Notes: generated by a model from the sequence alone, not told the origin. Positions 1-8,936 are shown, counted from the stretch's first letter. The stretch is 64,000 nt of DNA from Actinoplanes oblitus (GCF_030252345.1 NZ_CP126980.1:643501-707500); one strand, 5' to 3'. Made by a program: numbers and translations.

Positions 1-463
1 GGACCGGGCCGGGACCGGTTCGCTGACCCAGCTCAGCGGCTTGCGGGAGACCGCGCCCCGGCTGGCCGGCCTGTTCGGGTTCGCCGCCATCGCCTCGCTC
101 GGCCTGCCCGGCCTGGCGGGCTTCTGGGGTGAGGCGTTCGCCGTGGTCGCCGCCGTGCGGCGGGGCGGCCCGCTGTGGGTGACGCTGGCCGTCGTCGCGG
201 CGGTGGGCGGCGCGCTGACCGCCGCCTACTTCTTGCGGCTGCTGCGCGGGCTCACCCACGGTCCGGCCACCCCGACCGTTCACTCGCTGCGCCCGACGAT
301 CGCCGGGGTCGAGTGGTTCGCCTGGGCGCCGCTGGTCGCGCTGATCCTGATCGTCGGCGTGCTCCCCGGCCTGATCCTGACCGAGACCGCCCTGCCGCTG
401 GCCACCATCCTGGGCATCCCGGACATCGGCCAGACGCACACCCTGTCCGGAGGTGGCCGCTGA
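1..463 (+). CDS. nuoM: NADH-quinone oxidoreductase subunit M, C-terminal part (5' end outside window)
   Basis: This is the last ~150 residues of an antiporter-like membrane subunit of respiratory complex I, which helps pump protons across the cytoplasmic membrane. The open frame runs in from the window edge (codons from base 2). It contains the typical NuoM stretch GSLTQLSGLRE followed by LFGFAAIASLGLPG and FWGE, then further hydrophobic helices. Its stop (461-463) overlaps the ATG of nuoN in an ATGA-type junction, as expected inside the nuo operon. The identification is firm; the start cannot be seen. Confidence 0.93.
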   Translation, partial: DRAGTGSLTQLSGLRETAPRLAGLFGFAAIASLGLPGLAGFWGEAFAVVAAVRRGGPLWVTLAVVAAVGGALTAAYFLRLLRGLTHGPATPTVHSLRPTIAGVEWFAWAPLVALILIVGVLPGLILTETALPLATILGIPDIGQTHTLSGGGR

Positions 464-1917
464 TGAGCCAGTCGGTCGACCACGTCGCGCTGCTGCCGCT
501 GTACGCCGCGGCCGGCACCGCGATTCTCGCCTTCCTGGCCGACCTGCTGGTCGCCAGGCGCGCCGTCACCGTGGCCGCGACAGCGCTCGGCGGCCTGGCC
601 ACCGCGGCCGCCGCGCTGGCCGTCGGATCGCGGGCCGGCACCTTCTGCACCACCGGCGGCTGCTCCTGGGTGCCGACCTGGCCGGCCGCCGTCACCGCCG
701 TGCTCTTCGCCGGCCTGACCGTCGGCGTGCTCGCTCTCTCCACCCCGGCCCTGCGCCTGTCGATCGCCCCGGCCGGCGAGTTCTGCTTCCTGCTCGCCGC
801 CTCGATGACCGGCGGCGTGGTCGTCGCCTACGCCGGTGACCTGATCACCCTGATCGTCGGCCTGGAGACGCTGACCCTGCCGCTCTACATCCTGGTCGGC
901 CTGCGCCGGTTCGTCCCCGGTGAGCGGGTCACCACCGAGGGCGCCTCCGCCTCGGTCACGTTCTTCCTGATCAGCGTGGTCGCCACGGCCGTCACCCTGC
1001 TCGGTGCCGCGCTGAACTACGCCGCCACCGGTGCTCTGCACCTGGCCCTGCTGACCCACGCCACCGGCGTCTTCGGCCCGCTGGCCGGCGTCGGCGTGGC
1101 CCTGCTGGTGATCGGCCTGGCCTTCAAGGTCGCCGCCGTCCCGCTGCACGCCTGGGCCCCGGCGACGTACGACGGCGCCCCCATCCCGGTGGCCGCCTAC
1201 CTCTCCACCGCCTCCAAGCTCGGCGGTGTCCTGGCCCTGGCCGCTGTCGTCACCCAGCTGGACGCGCGCGCCGTGCTGGCGGTGCTGGCCGTCCTCACCA
1301 TGACCGTCGGCAACCTGGTCGCGCTGCGCCAGACCCGGATGGTCCGCCTGCTGGCCTGGTCCTCGATCGCCCAGGCCGGCTACATCCTGGCGGCCCTGGC
1401 GCTGGGCGCCGCCGGCGTCCCGGCGGCCCTGGCCTACGCCGTCTTCTTCGTGGTCCTGGAGCTCATCGCGTTCGGCGTGGTGGTCGCGCTCCGCCCGCCC
1501 GGCGCCGACGGCGGTCTCCTGCTCGACTACCGCGGGGCCGGCCGCCACCACCCCTGGCTCGGCGCCGCCTTGGTGCTGTCGCTGGCCGGTCTCGCCGGCC
1601 TGCCCCCGGGTCTGGCCGGCCTGTTCGCCAAGCTCTCCGTCGTCGACGTCCTGGTCCAGCGGAACTGGGCCTGGCTCGCCGCCGTGGTGGTGCTGAACGC
1701 TGTCGTCGCCCTGGCGTACTACGTGCGGGTCGCCGCGTCCCTCTACACCCTGCCCCCGCGCATCGGCCTCAGCGTCGCCGACCCGGTGCTGCTCGACGCG
1801 GCCCTGCACCCGAGGCTCCCGATCGCCCGCCCGGTCGCCGCCACCCTGGTCGTCTCGGTGGTGGTGGCGGTGGTGCTGGGGTTCGCCCCGCAGGTCCTCT
1901 TCGACGCCCTCACCTGA
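463..1917 (+). CDS. nuoN: NADH-quinone oxidoreductase subunit N
   Basis: A 484-residue polytopic membrane protein, the normal size for NuoN, and the last gene of the nuo operon. It is one of three antiporter-like subunits of complex I. Visible features are the long run of hydrophobic helices, the GLETLTLPLYILVG segment carrying the conserved membrane Glu, and the helix with VGLAFKVAAVPLHAWAP, whose Lys and His lie in the proton path. The ATG at 463 overlaps the nuoM stop, which decides the start; the open frame extends further upstream but only antisense to sense within nuoM. No nuo gene follows. Confidence 0.95.
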   Translation: MSQSVDHVALLPLYAAAGTAILAFLADLLVARRAVTVAATALGGLATAAAALAVGSRAGTFCTTGGCSWVPTWPAAVTAVLFAGLTVGVLALSTPALRLSIAPAGEFCFLLAASMTGGVVVAYAGDLITLIVGLETLTLPLYILVGLRRFVPGERVTTEGASASVTFFLISVVATAVTLLGAALNYAATGALHLALLTHATGVFGPLAGVGVALLVIGLAFKVAAVPLHAWAPATYDGAPIPVAAYLSTASKLGGVLALAAVVTQLDARAVLAVLAVLTMTVGNLVALRQTRMVRLLAWSSIAQAGYILAALALGAAGVPAALAYAVFFVVLELIAFGVVVALRPPGADGGLLLDYRGAGRHHPWLGAALVLSLAGLAGLPPGLAGLFAKLSVVDVLVQRNWAWLAAVVVLNAVVALAYYVRVAASLYTLPPRIGLSVADPVLLDAALHPRLPIARPVAATLVVSVVVAVVLGFAPQVLFDALT

Positions 1918-1946
1918 CCATCGACTGACGACCATATGATCGCCGC

Positions 1947-2924
1947 ATGATGGACGCCGACGAGCTGCACCGGCTCTTCTCGGAACAGCAGTTGACGGTG
2001 CTGGTCGACGCGCTCCGCGAGCACGCCGAGTTCCCGAAGGAACTGGGCTACATCGCTGGCGCGGACCGCTGGCGGCAGGCGGACGAGGCGCCCTCCGCCG
2101 ACTCGGCGCCGCCGGTGCGGGACTTCCACAGCCTGCTCGGCGATCACCTCGACCAGGTGCTCGCCGGCCTGCCCGCCGGACAGCCGGTGGAGGTGGTCGA
2201 CCTCGGTCCCGGCACCGGCCTTCCGGTGCTCGGGCTGCTGCGGCGGCTGCTGGACGCCGACCGGCTGGCCGGCTATCGCGGGATGGACGTCAGCCCGGAC
2301 ATGCTCGGTTTCGCGGGCAGCCGGCTGCGTGCCGAGTTCCCGGCCCAGGCCGGCCGGTTCGCGTTCCTGGTCGGCGACTTCACCGGTCCCGACCTGTACC
2401 GTGCGCTGCCCCGGGAGACCGCCGGCGGCCCGCCCCGGCTCGTCATCCTGGCCGGCGCCACGCTGGGCAATCTCGCCGATCCGGAGCACTTCCTGCGCCG
2501 GGTCGGTGCCGCCCTGACCCCGCGCGACGTGCTGCTCGTGACGCTCCGCTTCGACACCGGGGCGCACCGCCCGGCCTTCATGGACCGGCCGGAGGTCGGT
2601 TGCGCGATCCCGCCGCACCACCGGGCCGGCGTCGACCTGCTCGGCATCGACCCGGCCGCCTATCAGGCCGAGCGTGGCTTCGACGCGGACCGCGGCGAGA
2701 TCTTCATCCGGCTCAGGTTCGTCAGGCCGGTCACGCTTGAGTTCGGCGACCGGGGCACGGTCGGGTTCGGCCCCGGCAGCACCGTGCTGCTCTACCGCTA
2801 TCGCTACCTGGACCGGTCCGGATGGCTCGACATCATCGGCCGTGCCGGGCTGGAGACCCGGCTGTTCCAGGTCGGCGGCAGCGGTGAGGTGGCCCTGATC
2901 GTGGTGGGCCACCCACTCACTTGA
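1947..2924 (+). CDS. EgtD-like (histidine-specific family) SAM-dependent methyltransferase
   Basis: A 325-residue protein resembling the Methyltransf_33/EgtD family. The SAM-binding motif I reads VVDLGPGTGLPVLG (about residues 83-96), followed by GMDVSPDMLGFA and GDFTGPDL. The later GATLGNL corresponds to the LGSTIGNL-type motif of EgtD. EgtD trimethylates histidine in ergothioneine synthesis, but no other egt gene is nearby, so the substrate here is unknown. The gene starts 30 bp after nuoN and may be read from the nuo transcript or its own promoter. Its 3' end overlaps the convergent GNAT gene by 8 bp. Family call is good, exact reaction is not. Confidence 0.7.
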   Translation: MMDADELHRLFSEQQLTVLVDALREHAEFPKELGYIAGADRWRQADEAPSADSAPPVRDFHSLLGDHLDQVLAGLPAGQPVEVVDLGPGTGLPVLGLLRRLLDADRLAGYRGMDVSPDMLGFAGSRLRAEFPAQAGRFAFLVGDFTGPDLYRALPRETAGGPPRLVILAGATLGNLADPEHFLRRVGAALTPRDVLLVTLRFDTGAHRPAFMDRPEVGCAIPPHHRAGVDLLGIDPAAYQAERGFDADRGEIFIRLRFVRPVTLEFGDRGTVGFGPGSTVLLYRYRYLDRSGWLDIIGRAGLETRLFQVGGSGEVALIVVGHPLT

Positions 2925-3219
2925 CCCGGCGGGTGTTGCGGACCACCAGCGACTCGTACGCCGGGTGCTTGTCCAGCCACGCCGAGACGAACGGGCACAT
3001 CGGGACCACCGTCCGCGATCGCGCCCGGGCGTCGTCGAGCGCCGTCCGGGCCAGGGCCGAGCCGACGCCCCGGCCCTCGAACGCCGGATCCACCTCGGTG
3101 TGGGTGAACACCACGATCTGCCCGGTGACCTGATAGGTCAGCACACCGGCGAGCGCACCCGACTCGTCACGAGCCTCGAAACGGCCCTTCTCCGGCACGT
3201 CGGCCACCGCGAATTCCAT
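2917..3219 (-). CDS. Small GNAT-fold N-acetyltransferase (YidJ/YjdJ type)
   Basis: About 100 residues. It has the single-domain GNAT layout of the small COG2388 family: LAGVLTYQVTGQIVVFTHTEVDP, then the acetyl-CoA-binding turn FEGRGVGSALARTALDDAR, then CPFVSAWLDKHPAYESLV. The ATG at 3219 is preferred over an upstream TTG at 3231. Members of this family are common small acetyltransferases with no agreed substrate. It is the last gene of a minus-strand row (LLM, GNAT, MOSC, this gene), 30 bp after the MOSC gene, and overlaps the end of the convergent methyltransferase gene. Confidence 0.72.
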   Translation of the reverse strand: MEFAVADVPEKGRFEARDESGALAGVLTYQVTGQIVVFTHTEVDPAFEGRGVGSALARTALDDARARSRTVVPMCPFVSAWLDKHPAYESLVVRNTRRVK

Positions 3220-3249
3220 CCCGCCATCCAACCACGGCGCCCCCGGGGG

Positions 3250-3909
3250 TCAGCCGAGACGTTCGCGGAGCTCGGCGAGCAGCTCCGGCGGCAGTTCGGG
3301 GGCGTCCAGCAGGCGCGCCAGCCGGGACTGGTCGTGCATGTAGATCTCGAACGACTCGGTGAGGGTCAACCCGTGCGCGGGCCGGTCGACCACCGTGATC
3401 CGGTCGCCCGGCACCAGCGAGCCGGGGACGACAACGCGCAGGTAGGCCCCGGTCCGGTTGGCCGCCGCGAACCGTTTCACCCAGCGCGGCTCGGCCATCC
3501 GGTTCTGGAAGGTGACGCACGGGATCCGGCCGAACGTGACCTGCAGCACCAGGCCGGACCCGAACTGCCACTTCTCGCCGATCACGCCGCCGAGCAGGTC
3601 GAGGCCCGAGGTGGTCAGGTTCTCCCCGAAGATCCCCGGCGGCAGTTCGCGCCCGAGCTGCGCGGCCCACCAGGCGTAGTCCTCCGTGGCGTACGCGTAG
3701 ACCGCCTGGTCGTCACCGCCGTGATGGGCGGTGTCCCCGATGTGGTCGCCGACCACCCCGCTGTGCAGCCCGGTCTGTTTCGGTCCCGGCGCCCGCACCT
3801 GCACCGGCACGGACACCGGCTTCTTGTGGATCCCGGTCGACGTGGTGGCCTTGCCCATCGGCGGCTCGGCGGCGCCCACGTTCACCGACAACGCGATTCC
3901 AGCAGTCAT
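3250..3909 (-). CDS. MOSC domain protein
   Basis: A 219-residue MOSC-domain protein of the YiiM-like group. Visible landmarks are VQVRAPGPKQTGLHSGVVGD near the N-terminus, HHGGDDQAVYAYA, the GENLTTSGLD motif, and RIPCVTFQNRM with the conserved cysteine. MOSC proteins are linked to molybdenum-cofactor sulfur chemistry and to reduction of N-hydroxylated bases such as 6-hydroxylaminopurine; which applies here is not evident. The ATG at 3909 overlaps the stop of the upstream GNAT gene by 4 bp (ATGA), which sets the start and argues for co-translation. Confidence 0.82.
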   Translation of the reverse strand: MTAGIALSVNVGAAEPPMGKATTSTGIHKKPVSVPVQVRAPGPKQTGLHSGVVGDHIGDTAHHGGDDQAVYAYATEDYAWWAAQLGRELPPGIFGENLTTSGLDLLGGVIGEKWQFGSGLVLQVTFGRIPCVTFQNRMAEPRWVKRFAAANRTGAYLRVVVPGSLVPGDRITVVDRPAHGLTLTESFEIYMHDQSRLARLLDAPELPPELLAELRERLG

Positions 3910-4727
3910 CCGAACCTCACCATCGTCCGATCCTCCACCGGCCGGTAACCCAGCCGCTGGTACAGCGCGTTGCTCGTCGGGTTCGCCAGGTCGGTGTAGA
4001 GCACCACCTCGCTCACCCCGTCGTCGAGTGCGGCCCGGGTGGCGGCCGTGGTCACCGCGCCGGCGTACCCGCGGCGGCGCGACTCCGGCGGCGTCCAGAC
4101 GCGCAGGATTCGGCTCATGCCGGCCTGCGGGCGGGAGCGGATCGCCATCGCGACCGGCTCTCCACCGTCGATCCACAGGGTGATCCCGGAGTACGACAGG
4201 TGGTCGTCGACCACCTCGGCGACGTCGTCGCGCGGCTCACCGATGAACGTCGCGAAGTCGGCCACCCAGGCGATCAGCAGGTCGCGGTCGGCCACTGTGG
4301 CCGGTCGGGCGAAGCCGCTCGGCGCCGGGTCCGGCGGGGTCAGGGCGGCGAGGCGGAACAGTCGCGTGCGCATCCCGACGGCGTACGGCCGGGAGCCGGC
4401 GAACGCGGCGATGTCGGCGGCCGCCATGTTGACGGCGGACACCTCGCGATCGGCGAGCGCGACGGCCGCCGCCGGAACGGCCTCGGCGGGCAGGGAACTG
4501 AACAGCACCGGATGCGGCGGGGTCTGCAGGAGAACGCCGCCGGTCGCTCCGGACGGCGTCGTCCACCAGCCGAACAAGGGGTCCGCCGGACCGTACGCGT
4601 GCGGTCCCCGGACCCGAAGGTTGTCGATCAGGGTGAGGAAGATGGTGTGCCGAACCGGCGCGGACCGCAGGAAGCCGTCCGCGGCCGCGGCGAACCTCTC
4701 CAGGTCGGTGGTGATCTCCCAGGCCAT
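3906..4727 (-). CDS. GNAT family N-acetyltransferase
   Basis: A 273-residue protein with the GNAT fold in its C-terminal half. ILRVWTPPESRRRGYAGAVT is the acetyl-CoA pyrophosphate loop (R-R-x-G-x-A type), followed by VVLYTDLANPTSNALYQRLGY, the typical motif B. The N-terminal half (FGWWTTPSGATGGVLLQTPP) is of the kind seen in actinobacterial two-part GNAT proteins. Substrate unknown. It lies 18 bp downstream of the LLM oxidoreductase gene and overlaps the MOSC gene by 4 bp, so these are probably one operon. Confidence 0.8.
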   Translation of the reverse strand: MAWEITTDLERFAAAADGFLRSAPVRHTIFLTLIDNLRVRGPHAYGPADPLFGWWTTPSGATGGVLLQTPPHPVLFSSLPAEAVPAAAVALADREVSAVNMAAADIAAFAGSRPYAVGMRTRLFRLAALTPPDPAPSGFARPATVADRDLLIAWVADFATFIGEPRDDVAEVVDDHLSYSGITLWIDGGEPVAMAIRSRPQAGMSRILRVWTPPESRRRGYAGAVTTAATRAALDDGVSEVVLYTDLANPTSNALYQRLGYRPVEDRTMVRFG

Positions 4728-4745
4728 CCGGTCATGAAACCAGAC

Positions 4746-5753
4746 TTACCGCCACCACGCCTTCGCGATTCGGGCCAGGCTGTCCCGCCGCGTCGCCGGG
4801 TCGTAAACCGTCCCGGCGAGGATCAGCTCGTCCGCTCCGGTACGCGTGACCAGCGCGTCCAGGCCCGCCACCACCTCGTCCGCCGTGCCCGCGTACTGGG
4901 TGCCGGGCAGCGAATCGAGCATCTGACGATCCAGATCGGACAGCTCCCGGTCGGCGGCGTCGGCCGGCGAGACGATCGGGCCGAGCCGCCCGGTCCGCAG
5001 GCTCAGCGCCATGATCCGGCTGGGTCCGGCCAGGTACTGAGCTTCCTCGGTGGTCTCCGCCGCGATCACCGAGGCGCTGACCATCACGTACGGCTCGGGG
5101 AACCGGGGCGACGGCTGGAAGCCGGACCGGTACAGCTGAAGCGCGCCGTCCACATCAGAGGAGACGGCGAAGTGATACGCGTAACAGAACGGCAGGCCCA
5201 GCGCCGCCGCCATCTGCGCCCCATAGGTCGACGACCCGAGCAGCCACACCTCGGGGTACGTCTCCGGCGCCGGCGTCGCGTGCAGCCGGCCCGCCTTCCC
5301 GGCCGCCCGCTCGTCGCCGAGCAGCCCCAGTACCGTCTGCAGGTGCTCGGGGAACCGCTCCACGGTCAGGTAGGGGGAAACGCCGCGCAACGCCGCCGCG
5401 GTCGCCTGGTCGGTGCCCGGCGCCCGCCCGATCCCCAGGTCGATGCGTCCCGGGTACAGCGCCTCCAGCAGCGCGAACTGCTCGGCCACCGGGAACGGCA
5501 TGTGGTTGGGCAGCATCACCCCACCGGACCCGACCCTGATCCGCCGGGTCTGAGCGGCGACCGCCCCGATCAGCACCGGCGGCGCGGTGGACGCCACGGC
5601 CGGCATGTTGTGGTGCTCGGCGACCCAGAACCGGGCGTAACCCAGCTCGTCGGCGGCCTTCGCGGTCTCGATGGTGCCGCGCAGCGCGTCGGCGCTGCCG
5701 TGCCCCTCGCGGACGGTGGCCAGGTCGAGCACGGAAAGCGGTACACGGGTCAT
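4746..5753 (-). CDS. LLM-class flavin-dependent oxidoreductase (bacterial luciferase-like)
   Basis: A 335-residue luciferase-like monooxygenase fold protein. Family motifs: PLSVLDLATVREG at the N-terminus, RFWVAEHHNMPAVASTAP, RIRVGSGGVMLPNHMPFPVAE, and LGIGRAPGTD. This pattern matches the widespread YhbW-like alkanal-monooxygenase-like subgroup, which uses reduced FMN or F420; the cofactor cannot be told from sequence alone. It appears to head a minus-strand operon with the GNAT and MOSC genes. It starts 9 bp below the DUF1707 gene stop, so that gene may be part of the same transcript. Confidence 0.85.
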   Translation of the reverse strand: MTRVPLSVLDLATVREGHGSADALRGTIETAKAADELGYARFWVAEHHNMPAVASTAPPVLIGAVAAQTRRIRVGSGGVMLPNHMPFPVAEQFALLEALYPGRIDLGIGRAPGTDQATAAALRGVSPYLTVERFPEHLQTVLGLLGDERAAGKAGRLHATPAPETYPEVWLLGSSTYGAQMAAALGLPFCYAYHFAVSSDVDGALQLYRSGFQPSPRFPEPYVMVSASVIAAETTEEAQYLAGPSRIMALSLRTGRLGPIVSPADAADRELSDLDRQMLDSLPGTQYAGTADEVVAGLDALVTRTGADELILAGTVYDPATRRDSLARIAKAWWR

Positions 5754-5762
5754 GGGGAAAAA

Positions 5763-6239
5763 TTACCCGGGGCGCCGCTGGTGGCGGATCACCTGCACGC
5801 CGACCGTGACGGCGGTCAACGCCGCGCCCGGCACCAGCATCCAGATCGGCCACGGGTACACCCAGTGGTCGACGGTCTCCCGGACCAGGGCGTAGACCAC
5901 CACGTTCACCGCGGCCAGCGAGGCCCAGACGGTCCAGAGGACCAGCAGCGCCATCGGCATCCGGCGGGCGGCGCGGCGCGCCTCGGCGCTCCGGCGGGCG
6001 TGCACCTCGGCCGCGCTCACCCCGGGCCGCGGCAGGTCCTGGACCAGGACCAGCAACTCCGCGTACGTCCGGGCGGCCCACGCTCCGGCGACGCGCTCGT
6101 CGTACTCGTGCAGGGAGAGCCGGCCCTCGTCGAGTGCGCCCTTCAGCTGATCGGCGATCTGCTGCCGGTCGGCGTCCGCCGCCCGCAGCGTCTCGAACTG
6201 CTCGGAGCGCCGGCCGGGGCCGGAGACCTCTTTAGCCAT
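5763..6239 (-). CDS. DUF1707 domain membrane protein
   Basis: A 158-residue protein. Residues ~19-70 are a DUF1707 domain (LRAADADRQQIADQLKGAL, then DEGRLSLHEYDERVAGAWAA and RTYAELLVLVQDLP), a short helical domain common in Actinobacteria. A basic linker leads to two hydrophobic helices (about 92-115 and 125-150), so it is probably inner-membrane anchored. AAGGAG lies 9 bases before the ATG. A second DUF1707 protein with the same two-helix plan occurs at 55455-55898. Function unknown; such proteins are often proposed to be envelope-linked regulators. Confidence 0.8.
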   Translation of the reverse strand: MAKEVSGPGRRSEQFETLRAADADRQQIADQLKGALDEGRLSLHEYDERVAGAWAARTYAELLVLVQDLPRPGVSAAEVHARRSAEARRAARRMPMALLVLWTVWASLAAVNVVVYALVRETVDHWVYPWPIWMLVPGAALTAVTVGVQVIRHQRRPG

Positions 6240-6380
6240 GGCCGGGCTCCTTCGCAGACGCCGGTTCTCGGCGTCAGGCTATCCAAAACTCGCCACCGGG
6301 TGGTGCTGCCGATGCCGGTGTGCCACGGCGTACCGCTTGGCGCCGGTGATCCTCCAGCGGTCACCGGGACGGTCAGTGCG

Positions 6381-7634
6381 TCACAGCACCGCGGCCTCGG
6401 CCGCCGTGGCGTGCCGGTCGGCGCGGGCCATCGACCCCTCCGGGATCGCGGCGACCGCGGCGGCCAGCAGCAGCACCCCGGCCGCGAAGACGAACGACCA
6501 CGGCAGCCCGCCCGGCCGGTCCACGATCACCCCGGCCAGCGCGCCGCCCGCGGCGCTGCCGGAGACCGACACGGTGACCATCCAGGTGTACGCCTCGTTC
6601 AGCATCCCGGCCGGTGCGAGCCGTCCGACCAGGCTGTTCTCCACGGTCAGCGCGGGTGCGATGGTGGCGCCGCCGAGCACCAGGGCGACGCCCAGGTAGA
6701 GCGGGCTGGGCATCAGGGCCAGCACCAGGAAGCTCAACGCGACAGCGCCCAGCAGCCAGGCGAACTGCCGGGGCAGGGCCATGGCCGGTCGCCGGGTGCC
6801 GAACCAGATGCCGCCGATCGCCGAACCCACCCCCCAGACGCCGAGAAGCACCCCGCCGAGCGCCTCGTCGCCGCCGTGCTGCGCGGCGTAGGCCGGCACG
6901 ATCACCCCGGCCGCGCCGAACGCCACCCCGAGCGCGCTGACGCAGAGCAACAGGGTCGGGAAGCCGCCGGCCCGCAGCGGGCCGAGTCCCTTCGCCGCGT
7001 GCTCCGCGTGCCCGGCACCGCGATGCCGCATCACCGGCAGCCGGGAGATCCACGCCGTCCCGGCGAAGGTGGCCACCGCCGCGGTGATCAGCGCGGTCGC
7101 CGGGTCGGTGGTGAGCACCAGCAACGCCGAGACCAGCATCGGGCCGAGCACGAAGACCAGCTCGAACAGCGAGGTCTCGGCGGCCAGCGCGGCCGCTCGC
7201 AGACTCTGCCGGCCGCTGCCCGGCGCGGTCATGTCGTTCCAGGCGCGGCGGATCGCCGCGGTCAGTGGCGGATAGGAGGCGCCGGCCAGGGCCGACGCCA
7301 CGAAGATCGAGGCGAGCGCGTCCTCGCCGCCGCGGCTGGCCAGCAGCAGGGCGCCCAGCGCGAGCGGGTGCAGGATCGCGGTGGCGAGCAGGATCGGCGC
7401 CGGGCCGATCCGGTCGGCCAGCCGGCCGGCGACCGGGCTCAGGGCCGCGCCGGCCAGCGCGTAGACGCCGCCGGCGAGCCCGGCCGAGGCGTACCGCCCG
7501 GTGGCCTGCTCGACGAGCAGCAGCAGGCCGAGCGGGGTCATCCCGATGCCGAGCCGGGCCAGGATGCCGACGATCAGCAGGGTCCGTCCGCCGGGGAGCT
7601 GCCACACGCCAAGGTACTGACGCAACGCGGTCAC
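6381..7634 (-). CDS. MFS transporter
   Basis: A 417-residue twelve-helix protein with the major facilitator plan: two six-helix halves, with the loop between helices 2 and 3 reading GRLADRIGPAPIL (the A-motif variant). The second half contains GVWGVGSAIGGIWFGTRR. GTG start at 7634 with GGAGG about 10 bases upstream on the minus strand. Relatives are annotated as putative drug or sugar efflux pumps; nothing in the sequence or neighbourhood shows the substrate. It ends 141 bp upstream of the DUF1707 gene. Confidence 0.85.
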   Translation of the reverse strand: MTALRQYLGVWQLPGGRTLLIVGILARLGIGMTPLGLLLLVEQATGRYASAGLAGGVYALAGAALSPVAGRLADRIGPAPILLATAILHPLALGALLLASRGGEDALASIFVASALAGASYPPLTAAIRRAWNDMTAPGSGRQSLRAAALAAETSLFELVFVLGPMLVSALLVLTTDPATALITAAVATFAGTAWISRLPVMRHRGAGHAEHAAKGLGPLRAGGFPTLLLCVSALGVAFGAAGVIVPAYAAQHGGDEALGGVLLGVWGVGSAIGGIWFGTRRPAMALPRQFAWLLGAVALSFLVLALMPSPLYLGVALVLGGATIAPALTVENSLVGRLAPAGMLNEAYTWMVTVSVSGSAAGGALAGVIVDRPGGLPWSFVFAAGVLLLAAAVAAIPEGSMARADRHATAAEAAVL

Positions 7635-7747
7635 GGGCGGAACCTCCGGGAATTGGTGTAACGGCCAACAAGCCCTTCGACGCTAACCTCGGCACCCCGG
7701 AAAGGCACCTGGAAAAGGTCCGCCTGTCATGCGGCTCACCATGCGCC

Positions 7748-7773
7748 GACGGCCGCGCCCGGGCGCGGCCGTC
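7748..7773 (-). terminator. Palindromic hairpin downstream of htpX
   Basis: A perfect 13+13 base inverted repeat (GACGGCCGCGCCC and its complement) begins 17 bp beyond the htpX stop on the minus strand. It has no U-tract, as is usual for high-GC actinobacterial terminators. Confidence 0.6.
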
Positions 7774-7789
7774 ATCTGGAGTACGCGGA

Positions 7790-8677
7790 TCAGCGCAGGT
7801 AGGGCCGAGCCGCCCCGCGGGTGAGAGCCGCCTGCTCGTGCAGCCGCCGCACCCGCTCCCGCATCGGCGGGTGGGTGGCGAACAGCGCCGCGACGCCACC
7901 ACCCCGGAACGGGTTGGCGATCATCAGGTGCGCGGTGCTGGTGAGCTGCCCGTCGGCCGGCAGCGGGACACGTTGCGTACCGTAATGAATCTTCTCGAGG
8001 GCGCTGGCCAGTGCGAGCGGGTCGCCGGTCAGGGTGGCACCCGAGGCGTCCGCCTGGAACTCCCGGTTCCGGCTGATCGCCAGCTGGATGACCGACGCGG
8101 CCAGCGGGCCGAGCACCAGCATGAGCAGCAGCGACGCCGGGTTCGGCGCGTCCTCGTCGTCCGACCCGCCGAACGGCAGGAAGATCGCCAGCTGGGCGAA
8201 CATCGTGATGATCCCGGCGAGCGCACCGGCCACGCTGGAGATCAGGATGTCCCGGTTGTAGACGTGTGACAGCTCGTGCCCGATCACGCCGCGCAGCTCA
8301 CGCGCGTCCAGGATGCGGGTGATCCCGACCGTCACGGCGACCGCCGCGTGCTCCGGATCCCGCCCGGTCGCGAACGCGTTCGGCTGCATCGACGGCGACA
8401 CGTAGAGCCGGGGCATCGGCTGCCCGGCCTGCTGCGCCAACTCCCGCACGATCTGGTAGAGCTGCGGGAACTCGGCCTCGCTGACCGGCCGCGCGCCCAT
8501 CGACCGCAGTGCGATCCGGTCCGAGTAGAAGTAGCTGACCGCGTTGGTGACCAGCGAGAAGATCACCGCGATGACCAGGCCGGTGCTCCCGCCGAGCCAG
8601 TAACCCACCGCCAGGATCAGGCCGGTGAGCAGCCCGAGGAGGGCGGCCGTCTTGAGTCCGTTGTGATGGCTGTGCAC
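7790..8677 (-). CDS. htpX: Membrane zinc metalloprotease HtpX
   Basis: A 295-residue M48-family membrane protease involved in quality control of cytoplasmic-membrane proteins. It begins MHSHHNGLKTAALLGLLTGL, with two N-terminal transmembrane helices. The zinc site is GHELSHVYNRD (HExxH). The third zinc ligand lies in NREFQADASGA, and two further hydrophobic helices lie between them. The GTG at 8677 is chosen because AAGGAG sits six bases upstream and the protein then starts as other actinobacterial HtpX do; an in-frame ATG at 8695 would place the ribosome site inside the gene. A palindromic terminator follows. Confidence 0.93.
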   Translation of the reverse strand: MHSHHNGLKTAALLGLLTGLILAVGYWLGGSTGLVIAVIFSLVTNAVSYFYSDRIALRSMGARPVSEAEFPQLYQIVRELAQQAGQPMPRLYVSPSMQPNAFATGRDPEHAAVAVTVGITRILDARELRGVIGHELSHVYNRDILISSVAGALAGIITMFAQLAIFLPFGGSDDEDAPNPASLLLMLVLGPLAASVIQLAISRNREFQADASGATLTGDPLALASALEKIHYGTQRVPLPADGQLTSTAHLMIANPFRGGGVAALFATHPPMRERVRRLHEQAALTRGAARPYLR

Positions 8678-8810
8678 GTTCGACTCCTTCAGCATGCGGG
8701 CTCGTGACCCACACCCAAGAGAACGCGAATCTCCTGCACGTTCATCCTGGGGTCCGCTGTGAGTTCGCTGGACCCGCTGCCGCTCTCGAACGGGTGATCC
8801 CCGGAAACGA

Positions 8811-8845
8811 GAACGGCCCCGGTTCCATCGGAACCGGGGCCGTTC
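8811..8845 (-). terminator. Terminator of tRNA-Tyr
   Basis: A perfect 16-bp stem (8811-8826 with 8830-8845) closes a 3-base loop and starts 11 bases past the 3' end of the minus-strand tRNA-Tyr. It is followed on that strand by TCGTTTCC, a weak U-rich tail. Confidence 0.75.
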
Positions 8846-8855
8846 TGCCTGCCTG

Positions 8856-8936
8856 TGGCGGGTAGAGGATTCGAACCTCTGTAGCTTTCGCGACGGATTT
8901 ACAGTCCGCTCCCATTGGCCGCTCGGGCAACCCGCC
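8856..8936 (-). tRNA. tRNA-Tyr (anticodon GTA)
   Basis: Read on the minus strand this gives a 7-bp acceptor stem (GGCGGGT with ACCCGCC), discriminator A, and a T-arm with the GTTCGAATC-type loop. The anticodon loop is CTGTAAA, so the anticodon is GTA. The length of 81 bases reflects the long variable arm expected of tRNA-Tyr. CCA is not encoded. Confidence 0.97.

Noticed and set aside
4200..7661. A 1153-codon open frame on the + strand
   Set aside because: It runs antisense to five well-supported minus-strand genes. Its composition (Arg, Gly, Gln, His-rich) is that of an out-of-frame reading of high-GC DNA.
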